Source: Planctomycetota bacterium
GTDB lineage: Bacteria; Planctomycetota; Phycisphaerae; WQYP01
Length of the DNA stretch: 7,545 bases
Direction of reading: 5' to 3'
Assembly (NCBI GenBank): GCA_021795535.1
Contig: JAJYPG010000052.1
Span: forward strand, 1-7,545
Shown: positions 1-6,834 of the stretch, piece after piece
Position numbering within the stretch: the stretch's first letter is position 1
How the letters are laid out: every line of letters starts with the position of its first letter
Translations under genes and position numbers: made by a program
The notes under the pieces: generated by a model
Database searches by the model: none
Told to the model about the DNA's origin: nothing
Seen by the model: the letters and a program-made list of their open reading frames with translations, nothing else

Positions 1-319
1 TGATGACGGCGGTACCATTGGAAATATTTTTCGGAGCCGGATAAACCTTTAATGTGGGCCAGCGCACCGGGGGGAAAACTGTTTTACCCAACTGAAACGG
101 CTTCTTCAGAAGGTAAACAATTTTATCGCCGCGCAGCCTTGGCGGCACCGGCAAATTCGGCCAAACCGGAATAATCGTACCCGTCGCAATTGTTGCCGAA
201 TGAACCGCCATCGGCCCCGCTGTGGCCGAGGCTTTGGCGACCATCCCGAATACCAAGGCGGCTGCGGTCAAGACCATAGAAAAGGCCAGTGCCGAAACCG
301 TCCATTTACACTTTGACAT
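1..319 (-). CDS. Secreted protein N-terminus, possible alpha/beta-hydrolase esterase (partial, runs off left edge)
   Basis: The 106 visible codons run from an ATG at 319 to the window edge with no stop. A GGAG Shine-Dalgarno-like sequence lies 7 bases upstream of the ATG. Residues 1-33 look like a Sec signal peptide: a basic start (MSKCKW), a hydrophobic core (about residues 8-27) and an A-x-A type cleavage region near KASATAG. The mature part contains the phrase LKVYPAPKNISNGTAVI at the cut edge. This resembles the lead-in to the oxyanion-hole strand of secreted acetyl-esterase/lipase-like alpha/beta hydrolases, where a CPGGGY-type motif would follow just outside the window. No catalytic residue is visible, so the enzyme assignment is inference from a short phrase. 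The secretion call is firmer. The gene follows the MATE transporter on the same strand but has its own candidate promoter. Confidence 0.7.
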   Translation of the reverse strand, partial: MSKCKWTVSALAFSMVLTAAALVFGMVAKASATAGPMAVHSATIATGTIIPVWPNLPVPPRLRGDKIVYLLKKPFQLGKTVFPPVRWPTLKVYPAPKNISNGTAVI

Positions 320-336
320 ATCAGTCTCCATTGCAC

Positions 337-365
337 ATTATACCGCGTTTGACGGATATAAACCA
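337..365 (-). promoter_or_regulatory. Candidate promoter for the secreted protein gene
   Basis: On the minus strand a perfect TATAAT occupies 342-337, 17 bases before the ATG. The GGAG ribosome-binding site lies between the box and the ATG. The hexamer at 365-360 (TGGTTT, 17-base spacer) is a poor match to the -35 consensus. The leader would be only about 10-12 bases long. The rest of the 132-base gap to the MATE stop shows no other clear signal, and I see no convincing terminator for the MATE gene. Confidence 0.4.
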
Positions 366-451
366 GTTTTCAATCAATAACCAACGCTCTCTCAGCCATA
401 TTATTACAGACCAACCACCGCCGCCAGTACACCGACAAAAAGCCATCCATC

Positions 452-2002
452 TCACACCTTGCGGTCCAGCCATTTGCCCCGATGGAAAACAATATAGCTG
501 AAGACCGCGCGGTAGTTGAGGTCCACAAAAATGGCGATCCATACAGCGGTTAAATTGGCGCCGTAAATATGGTGCGCGATGATGTACCACATACAAAGGG
601 CCAACACACCCAGCCGAATGACAAAAATACCCGTTACCGTGTTAATCATGGGAAGAATTGTTTCACCCGCACCCCGTAACGCACCGGACAGTACAATGGC
701 AATGGCAAATCCCGGCTGCGCCAGACCGGCCAAAATCATAGGCCACACCCCTACTGCCACAACCGGCGGCGAATTGACCAGCAGCGAAAGCATGAAGTGA
801 GGAGCCAGCACCATGGGAATGGCCAACAGTGTCATGGTGATACAGCCGAGGGTATTGGCCAGAACCGCGGCACGTTTGGCTTCCTGTGGTTTTCCCGCGC
901 CAAGATATTGCCCCACCAGGGCGGATGCAGCGATCTGAAAGCCAAATCCGGGCAAAAATGAAAGCGATTCAATACGCAACACCACAGAATGTGCAGCCAG
1001 GGTAAAACCATTGGGGTCTGTACGAGTATTCATGACGAAAACAACAATCAGGAACTGCCCGCCCCAAAGCAAAACGCCCTCCATCCAACTGGGAATTCCA
1101 ATGCGCAAAATCCGCATCAGAACATGGGGCACAATTTTCAAATGCCGCAGCTTGATGCGCAGCGGTGTGGAGTGCCCAAGCAACACAATGGCTGTGCATA
1201 TTCCGCCCGCCAGATAAGCCAGCATGGTGCCGAAGGCATCGCCGCGCAATCCCCATGCCGGGGCACCAAACCAGCCAAAGGCAAAAGCGGTGGACGTGAC
1301 CAGATTTACCAGCATGACCAGAAAAGTAATGCGCATGGGGCGAACGGTATCGCCTGCGCCGCGCACGCAAGCCATACCTATCTGGCCGGAAGTTTGCAGA
1401 CTGATGGTCACCACCATAATGCGCAAATATTCCGCGGCAAATTTGGCGGCCAAACCAACCAGCCCGCACAACGCCGCAATCTGGTGGGCGAAAACAAACA
1501 TCAGAATGGAGGTGGCAATCGAGACAATAAACGCCGCGCTTATGGCCGTTCCGGCCACCCGATTGGCCACGCCAATACGCCGCGATCCGATGGCCCGGGA
1601 AACAATCGCCGTTGCTCCGGTAGCCATGGCGGCAGTCATAAGGCCGGCAAACCATTGCAGATAGGTCATCAGACCGACTGCGGCACTGGCCGCTGAAACC
1701 ACATCCGCATTGCCGGGCAGATGCCCCGCGATAATCACATCCGTCAGACCAATCAGCGCCCCGAGTACCTGCTCGCCAATGGCCGGTGCGGCCACACGTA
1801 ATATCAGGCTATAAGTAGCCGCCCCCCCCACCAGATATTTTTTTTGTGGTGTAATAATGGAATCCAGTATTGGCGCAACGCGTATTGGTGCCGTTGATGG
1901 CGGTACTTGCGGCGCGACCATGCCCGCGGCGTCCGCCTCACGCAGTTCCGGGTAATCAGATGGTTCAGATGGTGCCGCCAATGGGCTTCCTTCACACAAC
2001 AA
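452..2002 (-). CDS. MATE-family multidrug/toxin efflux transporter (NorM/DinF-like)
   Basis: This inner-membrane antiporter is predicted to export cationic or organic compounds using a Na+ or H+ gradient. The 516-residue frame is hydrophobic throughout with about 12 membrane segments. It shows the two-fold internal symmetry of MATE proteins: CVRGAGDTVRPM (residues 212-223) in the first half is mirrored by ALRGAGETILPM (441-452) in the second. Likewise the loop AIVSRAIGSRR (132-142) mirrors ALVGQYLGAGKPQEA (361-375). The first membrane helix region, LILRVAAPAIGEQVLGALIG (66-85), is typical of the family. The start is uncertain: a TTG at 2002 opens the frame just after an in-frame stop, and an ATG at 1921 (residue 28) would also keep the whole core. 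Neither has a strong ribosome-binding site. The first ~55 residues are Pro/Ala-rich and unlike the family core, giving a length above the usual 440-460. The substrate cannot be told. The gene is divergent from the class V aminotransferase. Confidence 0.93.
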   Translation of the reverse strand: MLCEGSPLAAPSEPSDYPELREADAAGMVAPQVPPSTAPIRVAPILDSIITPQKKYLVGGAATYSLILRVAAPAIGEQVLGALIGLTDVIIAGHLPGNADVVSAASAAVGLMTYLQWFAGLMTAAMATGATAIVSRAIGSRRIGVANRVAGTAISAAFIVSIATSILMFVFAHQIAALCGLVGLAAKFAAEYLRIMVVTISLQTSGQIGMACVRGAGDTVRPMRITFLVMLVNLVTSTAFAFGWFGAPAWGLRGDAFGTMLAYLAGGICTAIVLLGHSTPLRIKLRHLKIVPHVLMRILRIGIPSWMEGVLLWGGQFLIVVFVMNTRTDPNGFTLAAHSVVLRIESLSFLPGFGFQIAASALVGQYLGAGKPQEAKRAAVLANTLGCITMTLLAIPMVLAPHFMLSLLVNSPPVVAVGVWPMILAGLAQPGFAIAIVLSGALRGAGETILPMINTVTGIFVIRLGVLALCMWYIIAHHIYGANLTAVWIAIFVDLNYRAVFSYIVFHRGKWLDRKV

Positions 2003-2077
2003 AATCCGTCATGGATTGCGTTTTCCGGCCAGTATTCTATGCGCCCCTCCAAAAAAAGGGTTATCCGGCTGACACGA

Positions 2078-2106
2078 TTGTTAAACGCCTGCGGTTCGGG
2101 CATACT
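2078..2106 (+). promoter_or_regulatory. Candidate promoter for the class V aminotransferase gene
   Basis: TTGTTA (2078-2083) and CATACT (2101-2106) are separated by 17 bases and each matches 4 of 6 consensus positions. They lie about 40 bases before the ATG at 2147, inside the 144-base divergent gap with the MATE gene. On the opposite strand a TAGAAT (2039-2034) could be a -10 for the MATE gene, but it has no good -35. Confidence 0.28.
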
Positions 2107-2146
2107 TTACATTCTGAGGTAACGGCACATTATTGGAGTCCGGAAC

Positions 2147-3307
2147 ATGGAATCAATCCCCCCCCTGCCCGGATCATTCCAGATAGCCCAGGAATTTCCC
2201 ATTACCCGGCGCTGGACTTTTTTGAATCATGCCGGGGTTGCCCCCATCAGTGCGCGGGCGGCGTCGGCGATTGGAAAATTCGCCGCCGAAGCGCGTGATG
2301 ATGCATATTTAACAGGCAAATGGTACCAGCAAATTGAATCCATCCGGCAGCTTGCGGCAACATTCATTAACGCCAAACCCACAGAAATTGCCTTTGTAAA
2401 AAACACCAGCGAGGGAATCGCCTTCGTGGCCAATGGGCTGTCATGGAAACCGGGAGATCAGGTCATTTCCACCCGCGTGGAATATCCATCCAATGTCTAC
2501 CCCTGGATGGACCTGACACAGCGGTTTGGGGTGATTCACACCATGCTGCCCGAAACGGATGGCCGCATTGACCCAACACTGCTGGCCGCCGCAGTAACGC
2601 CACGAACACGCATGATTGCCCTTTCTCACATTGAATATGCCAGCGGCTTTCAGCACGATCTGCTTAAAATAGGCAAACTCTGTCGCGAGCTTAACATTCT
2701 TTTGTGCGTGGATGGCATACAGGCCTGTGGGGCCATGCCGGTGGATATTCGTGCGATGAATATTGATTTTCTTTCCGCAGATGGCCACAAATGGCTTCTG
2801 GGGCCAGAGGGTGCAGGCATATTTTACTGTCGGCAGGAACTGCTGTCCGCACTGCACCCGGAAATTGGCTGGATGAATGTGGAAAACGCCAATGATTACG
2901 GCGCGTATGATTTTACCTTGCGGCAGGACGCCCGCCGCTTTGAGTGCGGATCACACAATGTGCCGGGCATTCTCGGACTCGGCGCATCGCTGGCCTTACT
3001 TCAGGAAGTGGGAATGCCCACTGTGACAGCGCGCATTCTGGGGTTGACCCAACGACTGGTTTCGGGCTTGCAAGCCAGGGGATACACCGTTATTTCAAGC
3101 CGCAGACATGGCGAGGCCAGCGGAATTGTCAGTTTCAAAAGTGGTCGGCATAATCACGATCAAATAGTGCGGGACTTGCAGCAGCGGCATGTTATTATTG
3201 TGGAGAGAGAGGGAAGATTGCGAGCCTCACCGCATTTTTACAATACGGAGGCGGATATTGACCGTCTGCTGGATGGTCTGCCGATGAATCAGGGGACGGT
3301 TGAATAA
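2147..3307 (+). CDS. Class V aminotransferase-fold PLP enzyme (NifS/CsdA/isopenicillin-epimerase-like)
   Basis: This predicted cytosolic pyridoxal-phosphate enzyme has 386 residues, the usual length for the family. The opening TFLNHAGVAPIS (24-35) matches the family's substrate-side N-terminus. FVKNTSEGI (83-91) forms the phosphate-binding turn. CVDGIQACG (187-195) carries the Asp (189) and Gln (192) that hold the PLP ring. SADGHKWLLGPEG (210-222) holds the Schiff-base lysine, K215. FECGSHNVPGILGLGAS (265-281) and LRASPHFYNTEADID (358-372) are family signatures, the latter with the carboxylate-binding Arg (359). The C-terminal region where cysteine desulfurases carry their catalytic Cys has none, so it is probably not a SufS/IscS desulfurase. 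A lyase, epimerase or transaminase role is more likely, with unknown substrate. The ATG at 2147 has GGAG 7 bases upstream. It is divergent from the MATE gene. The downstream gene starts 269 bases away, so a shared operon is not evident. Confidence 0.92.
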   Translation: MESIPPLPGSFQIAQEFPITRRWTFLNHAGVAPISARAASAIGKFAAEARDDAYLTGKWYQQIESIRQLAATFINAKPTEIAFVKNTSEGIAFVANGLSWKPGDQVISTRVEYPSNVYPWMDLTQRFGVIHTMLPETDGRIDPTLLAAAVTPRTRMIALSHIEYASGFQHDLLKIGKLCRELNILLCVDGIQACGAMPVDIRAMNIDFLSADGHKWLLGPEGAGIFYCRQELLSALHPEIGWMNVENANDYGAYDFTLRQDARRFECGSHNVPGILGLGASLALLQEVGMPTVTARILGLTQRLVSGLQARGYTVISSRRHGEASGIVSFKSGRHNHDQIVRDLQQRHVIIVEREGRLRASPHFYNTEADIDRLLDGLPMNQGTVE

Positions 3308-3391
3308 TGCCCCGGATGAATATGGAAATGACGAAAAACGCCGGAAAATACTGAAAAAAGGGCAACAATGCGGTTCTTTCTGCGTTTATAA

Positions 3392-3418
3392 TTGACACAG
3401 CGACTGATGGTACATAAT
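3392..3418 (+). promoter_or_regulatory. Candidate promoter for moxR
   Basis: A perfect TTGACA (3392-3397) is followed after 15 bases by CATAAT (3413-3418), which matches TATAAT at 5 of 6 positions. The spacer is shorter than the usual 17. The pair lies about 160 bases before the moxR ATG, in the 269-base gap after the aminotransferase gene. No strong terminator for the aminotransferase gene is visible in this gap. Confidence 0.3.
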
Positions 3419-3511
3419 GACGGGCAAAGGATGTAACAAAAGGCTAATTATTGCAAAAAACCACCTGTAAAAGCGTTATGAATTGCCGCGTTGAGTATAA
3501 ATGTGACAGGT

Positions 3512-3534
3512 TTCCATCTTTAGAGAGGATGGAA
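3512..3534 (+). other. Perfect 7-base inverted repeat in the moxR leader
   Basis: TTCCATC (3512-3518) and GATGGAA (3528-3534) are exact reverse complements around a 9-base loop. The loop contains AGAGAG, next to the G-rich right arm, so a purine-rich ribosome-binding-like sequence is partly buried. The right arm ends on the A of an ATG at 3534. The repeat could be an RNA hairpin or a protein-binding site. It is short, so chance is possible. Confidence 0.35.
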
Positions 3535-3576
3535 TGACTAAATTGTGGCTTAAAATGTGTTCTTTCAGGAGCATCC

Positions 3577-4647
3577 ATGTCGTCTGTACCATCCTCTGAA
3601 TCCCACACTGGAATGCCCTCACACCATGCGTCCGGCGCGGGCGCGGAAAACGCGCCACTGGAACGTCTCAAGCAGGTGCGGGAGGCAATGCTGGTGGAAA
3701 TTAAAAAAGTGATTGTGGGGCAGTCAGATGTCATTGATTCACTTTTGCTTGCCCTGTTCTCACGCGGGCATTGTCTGCTGGTTGGTGTTCCGGGACTGGC
3801 CAAAACCCTCATGATCAGCACACTGGCCAGGGTGCTGAATCTGAACTTCAACCGCATTCAGTTCACTCCCGATCTTATGCCTTCCGACATCACCGGAACG
3901 GATATCATTCAGGAAGATACCCAGACCGGTAAACGGGTGTTCACATTCGTACGCGGCCCCATTTTCACCAATATGCTGCTGGCGGATGAAATCAACCGCA
4001 CACCACCCAAAACCCAGGCCGCCCTGCTTCAGGCCATGCAGGAATTTCAGGTTACCGCGGGGGGAAAGACCTATCCGCTGGACCCACCATTTTTTGTGCT
4101 GGCCACACAGAACCCCGTGGAACAGGAGGGCACTTATCCTTTGCCCGAAGCCCAGCTTGACCGCTTCATGTTCATGGTGAAAGTCGGCTATCCACAGCGC
4201 GACGAGGAACGGGCCATTGTGAAGGCAACAACGGTTGACGCGCGTAGCGAGCCGCTGCCCATTCTTAGCGCTCAGGATATTATTGCCATTCAAAAAATGG
4301 TGCGCCGTGTGCCGGTAAGTGACCATGTTGTGGACTATGCGGTGAACCTGGTGCGCGCCACGCGGCCCCATGAAAAAGACGTGCCGGATTTTATAACCAA
4401 CTGGCTTACCTGGGGCGCTGGTCCGCGGGCTGCCCAGAATCTTATTCTGGGTGCCAAAGCCCGCGCCTTGATCCGTGGCCGACTCAACGTCAGCACGGAT
4501 GATGTCCGCCAGATGGCCAAGCCGGTGCTGCGGCATCGCATTATTACCAACTTCAATGCCGATGCCGAGGGAATTGATACCGATGCGGTTATTGATAAAT
4601 TGCTGGCTACGGTAAAGGAACCAACGGCGGAAGCTTACAAGGCCTGA
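3577..4647 (+). CDS. MoxR-family AAA+ ATPase
   Basis: This predicted cytosolic ATP-driven chaperone of 356 residues belongs to the MoxR branch of AAA+ proteins. These generally help assemble or activate partner proteins, often ones with vWA domains and metal cofactors. Walker A is GVPGLAKT (70-77), with the Ala before Lys typical of MoxR. Walker B is LLADE (134-138), followed by [18 protein letters not shown]. Sensor 1 is ATQNP (176-180). [10 protein letters not shown] (188-197) carries the arginine-finger region. WGAGPRA (279-285) is the sensor 2 motif with R284, in the C-terminal lid. The first ~28 residues are Ser/Ala/His-rich and probably disordered. The ATG at 3577 has AGGAG 6 bases upstream. 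MoxR genes are usually followed by a DUF58 gene and vWA or transglutaminase-like genes. None lies within the 2.9 kb downstream in this window, so the partner is unknown. Confidence 0.95.
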   Translation: MSSVPSSESHTGMPSHHASGAGAENAPLERLKQVREAMLVEIKKVIVGQSDVIDSLLLALFSRGHCLLVGVPGLAKTLMISTLARVLNLNFNRIQFTPDLMPSDITGTDIIQEDTQTGKRVFTFVRGPIFTNMLLADEINRTPPKTQAALLQAMQEFQVTAGGKTYPLDPPFFVLATQNPVEQEGTYPLPEAQLDRFMFMVKVGYPQRDEERAIVKATTVDARSEPLPILSAQDIIAIQKMVRRVPVSDHVVDYAVNLVRATRPHEKDVPDFITNWLTWGAGPRAAQNLILGAKARALIRGRLNVSTDDVRQMAKPVLRHRIITNFNADAEGIDTDAVIDKLLATVKEPTAEAYKA

Positions 4648-4696
4648 AGCGACGGTCCCGCAATGACGCCACTTGAGAAATACTCTGTTTGCTGGG

Positions 4697-4747
4697 TCCC
4701 TTCCCGCTGACAAGCACGGAAGCTGAAGGGAAATGCGGTTGTTTTTT
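4697..4747 (+). terminator. Possible terminator downstream of moxR
   Basis: TCCCTTC (4697-4703) and GAAGGGA (4725-4731) are exact reverse complements. The 21-base loop could fold a further CCG/CGG pair inside. A run of six T (4742-4747) follows, but 10 bases after the stem, which is farther than in a canonical intrinsic terminator. It lies about 50 bases past the moxR stop. Confidence 0.33.
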
Positions 4748-4813
4748 CAAGAACTTTCGACTTCTCTTAAGTTTTATCGCCCGTCGTGCCGATTGCATCA
4801 TCAGGCATGAGTT

Positions 4814-4856
4814 ATCGGCTGCGATGGGCGGGTGTGTTTCCCGCCCGCCAGCCGAT
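4814..4856 (+). other. Strong bipartite GC-rich hairpin before the DUF2203 gene
   Basis: An outer 8-base stem pairs ATCGGCTG (4814-4821) with CAGCCGAT (4849-4856). An inner 7-base stem pairs GGGCGGG (4826-4832) with CCCGCCC (4840-4846) around the loop TGTGTTT. A small internal loop (CGAT against GC) separates them. No T-run follows, so it does not look like a Rho-independent terminator. It sits 25 bases before the DUF2203 ATG and leaves that gene's AGGTGA ribosome-binding site free. It could be an mRNA stabiliser, a processing site or an attenuator-like leader element. The rest of 4648-4881 shows no convincing gene. Confidence 0.55.
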
Positions 4857-4881
4857 CAGGCCTTAAGCAACAGGTGACGCC

Positions 4882-5337
4882 ATGACTGTTTCACGAGCAG
4901 ATTTCAAAACCAAATCCACGGTAAACCGTGAACATAAATACTTCACCATAGCGGAAGCCAATCGTGCTTTGCCACTGGTGCGTCGCATAGCGGAAGATGC
5001 ACGGCATGCGGAACTTCAACGCCGCGATCTGGTGGACTTATCGCACACGCTGGAGGGAAACTCCATGGAATTGCGTGCCTTGGAGAGGCAGTTTGATCAG
5101 CTTACGCACCGCCTTTTTGACCTTATGGAGGAATTCAATCAAATTGGAGTGGATCTGAAAGATCCAACCCGCGGCCTGCTGGACTTTCCGGCCCAGTTGG
5201 ACGACCGTGACATTCTGCTGTGCTGGGAGTTGGGCGAGGACTCCATAAACCACTGGCACGAAACCCACACGGGCTACGCGAGCAGGCGTTCGGTAAGCGA
5301 AATGCAGCGTTGCCCGGCAAAAAGGTTAATCAAGTAA
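4882..5337 (+). CDS. DUF2203 family protein
   Basis: This is a 151-residue soluble protein of unknown function. It matches DUF2203 by several phrases in the expected order: YFTIAEANRALPLVRRI (20-36), GVDLKDPTRGLLDFPA (89-104), LCWELGED (113-120) and HWHE (124-127). Residues about 30-85 are charged and look like a long helical hairpin or coiled coil. The C-terminal part is compact, with the invariant-looking Trp and His residues. About 12 to 15 residues after GYASRR (131-136) look like a species-specific tail. AGGTGA lies 5 bases before the ATG. The gene follows moxR after 234 bases that include a large hairpin, so it may be transcribed separately. Its neighbour downstream is convergent. No biochemical role is established for the family as far as I know. 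Confidence 0.92.
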   Translation: MTVSRADFKTKSTVNREHKYFTIAEANRALPLVRRIAEDARHAELQRRDLVDLSHTLEGNSMELRALERQFDQLTHRLFDLMEEFNQIGVDLKDPTRGLLDFPAQLDDRDILLCWELGEDSINHWHETHTGYASRRSVSEMQRCPAKRLIK

Positions 5338-5484
5338 GGCCCAACGCCGCAAACCACCGCCTGATCCGACAGGCTCAATTCCACCACGAAACAAGCCGAT
5401 ACCGACGTGCCCGGACCGATGGCCAGGTCAAAATCAGAATCGGAACCGCTCGCAATATATAAAACCAAATACCTCGCCGACAAT

Positions 5485-6798
5485 TTAGCCGATGATGACA
5501 GCCCGCAGAGCATTCACATTGGTTAATGTCGGGCCGGTCCGAATCAGATCCCCGAGTGTGTCAAACAGACGGAAACTATCGTGCTGATGCAAAACCGCGA
5601 TCGGATCAAATCCTGATGCTCTGGCACGGGCGAGAGTGGTTGAATCAATGAAGGCACCGGCGGCATCTCCGAAACCATCTATTCCATCCGTATCGCCAGC
5701 CGCCGCCCATACACCCGGCAAGCCTTGCAGCGCAATGGCCAGACTTAACATAAACTCCATATTGCGGCCACCTTTGCCACCAGTATCCCTGCCGATGGTG
5801 ACCGTGGTTTCCCCGCCCGACAACAGCACCGCCGGTGCTGCCAACGGCAGGCCATGATTTCGCACATTGCGTGCGATTCCGGCCATAGCGATGCCAAGAT
5901 CGCGGCTTTCCCCTTCCAATTCACCAAGCACCAGGGGCGTAATACCGAAGGAGGAGGCGACGGTGGCCGCGGATTTCAGCGCCACGATGGGTGTTGCGAT
6001 CAGGCGATAATCGGTCACAAATTCTCCCGGCTTGGGGGTCTCGGGAGCTTGCTGTAAATATTGTACCACGGTCGGCGAAAGCGGAATGTTGTAACGCTTG
6101 AGGATGGTGCGAACATCCGCAACGGTGCTGGTATCCGGGAACGTTGGACCGCTGGCGATCACCGCAGGGTCGTCGCCCGGCACGTCGCTGATGGCCAGCG
6201 TGACCACTCGCGCGGGTGCTGCGGCTTTGGCAAGGCGTCCGCCTTTGATCGCGGAAAGATGTTTTCGCACCGCATTTATTTCATGGATGGTCGCACCCGA
6301 CAGCAGCAACGCCCGGTTGACAGCCTGTTTATCCGCCAGAGTAAGTCCGGGGGCTGGCAGCGACATTAACGCGGATCCGCCGCCGGAAATCAACGCCAGA
6401 ACCAAATCCCGCGGTCCCAGACCGTGTACCATATCCAGTATGCGTTGGGCGGCTTGCTCGCTGTTAGCGTCCGGTACCGGGTGCGCGGATTCCATAACCT
6501 CAATGCACCGCGTCGGCACAGCATGACCATAGCGGGTAACCACCAGGCCCGACAACGCCACCTTCGGCCAGGCGGCCTCCACGGCGGCGGCCATCACCGC
6601 AGCGGATTTTCCACAGCCGACCACCACGCAACGTCCGTCAGGCAGGGAAGGCAGGTGGGCGGCGAGCACCCGTCGCGGATCGGCGCTTTGCACAGCAGCC
6701 ATAAACATCGCCAACAAAGTGGAACGCGCCTTGGCCGGGTCCCAAACAGTACTGGTGGGGGTATTCATTGCCGATGGCTCGCTGGAATGTGTAGACAT
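5485..6798 (-). CDS. gckA: Glycerate 2-kinase (MOFRL/GckA-TtuD type)
   Basis: This 437-residue cytosolic enzyme is predicted to phosphorylate D-glycerate with ATP to 2-phosphoglycerate. That feeds sugar-acid and glyoxylate/tartronate-semialdehyde breakdown into lower glycolysis. The N-terminal domain has VVVGCGKSA (58-66) with the key Lys64, ESAHPVPDANS (103-113), LISGGGSAL (136-144) and NAVRKHLSAIKGG (175-187). SDVPGDD (204-210) and ASGPT (215-219) follow. The C-terminal MOFRL domain has LLSGGETTV (325-333), GGKGGRNMEF (340-349), GDTDGIDG (368-375) and GPTLTNVNAL (422-431). Two spots differ from what I recall as usual: Met in place of Gln in GGRNQE, and Ala in place of Asp in TNVND. The ATG at 6798 is preferred because AGAGGA lies 8 bases upstream; the second ATG at residue 11 has no such site. 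A decayed transporter frame ends 36 bases upstream, and the DUF2203 gene is convergent. The symbol follows the family (also called ttuD). Confidence 0.94.
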   Translation of the reverse strand: MSTHSSEPSAMNTPTSTVWDPAKARSTLLAMFMAAVQSADPRRVLAAHLPSLPDGRCVVVGCGKSAAVMAAAVEAAWPKVALSGLVVTRYGHAVPTRCIEVMESAHPVPDANSEQAAQRILDMVHGLGPRDLVLALISGGGSALMSLPAPGLTLADKQAVNRALLLSGATIHEINAVRKHLSAIKGGRLAKAAAPARVVTLAISDVPGDDPAVIASGPTFPDTSTVADVRTILKRYNIPLSPTVVQYLQQAPETPKPGEFVTDYRLIATPIVALKSAATVASSFGITPLVLGELEGESRDLGIAMAGIARNVRNHGLPLAAPAVLLSGGETTVTIGRDTGGKGGRNMEFMLSLAIALQGLPGVWAAAGDTDGIDGFGDAAGAFIDSTTLARARASGFDPIAVLHQHDSFRLFDTLGDLIRTGPTLTNVNALRAVIIG

Positions 6799-6834
6799 GG
6801 GACATATCCTCTTGAAACTACCGGCAGGCCAAGA

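Noticed and set aside
989..1696. Plus-strand frame of 235 codons inside the MATE gene
   Set aside because: The translation is Asn/Gln/His-rich and low in hydrophobic residues, antisense to clear membrane helices; it is a shadow frame.
1804..2103. Minus-strand frame upstream of and overlapping the MATE start, preceded by GGAGGGG
   Set aside because: Its His/Arg/Trp-rich translation is not protein-like, and the G-rich tract is followed by ATA rather than a usual start codon.
3760..4713. Long open frame (317 codons) on the minus strand opposite moxR
   Set aside because: It lies antisense to a gene with every MoxR motif. Its translation is His/Gly/Arg-rich with no recognisable domain, as expected for a shadow of a coding strand with strong codon bias.
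4814..4856. Hairpin as a riboswitch or CRISPR repeat
   Set aside because: It is a single simple stem with no conserved junctions known to me, and no second copy is present in the window.
4689..4877. Plus-strand frame of 62 codons between moxR and the DUF2203 gene
   Set aside because: It reads through both inverted repeats, has no clear ribosome-binding site, and its Cys/Arg-rich translation resembles no family.
5274..5513. Minus-strand frame of 79 codons in the gap between the DUF2203 and kinase genes
   Set aside because: It overlaps the 3' ends of both genes, has no ribosome-binding site and no domain I recognise. The 147-base gap itself shows no strong hairpin or other signal.
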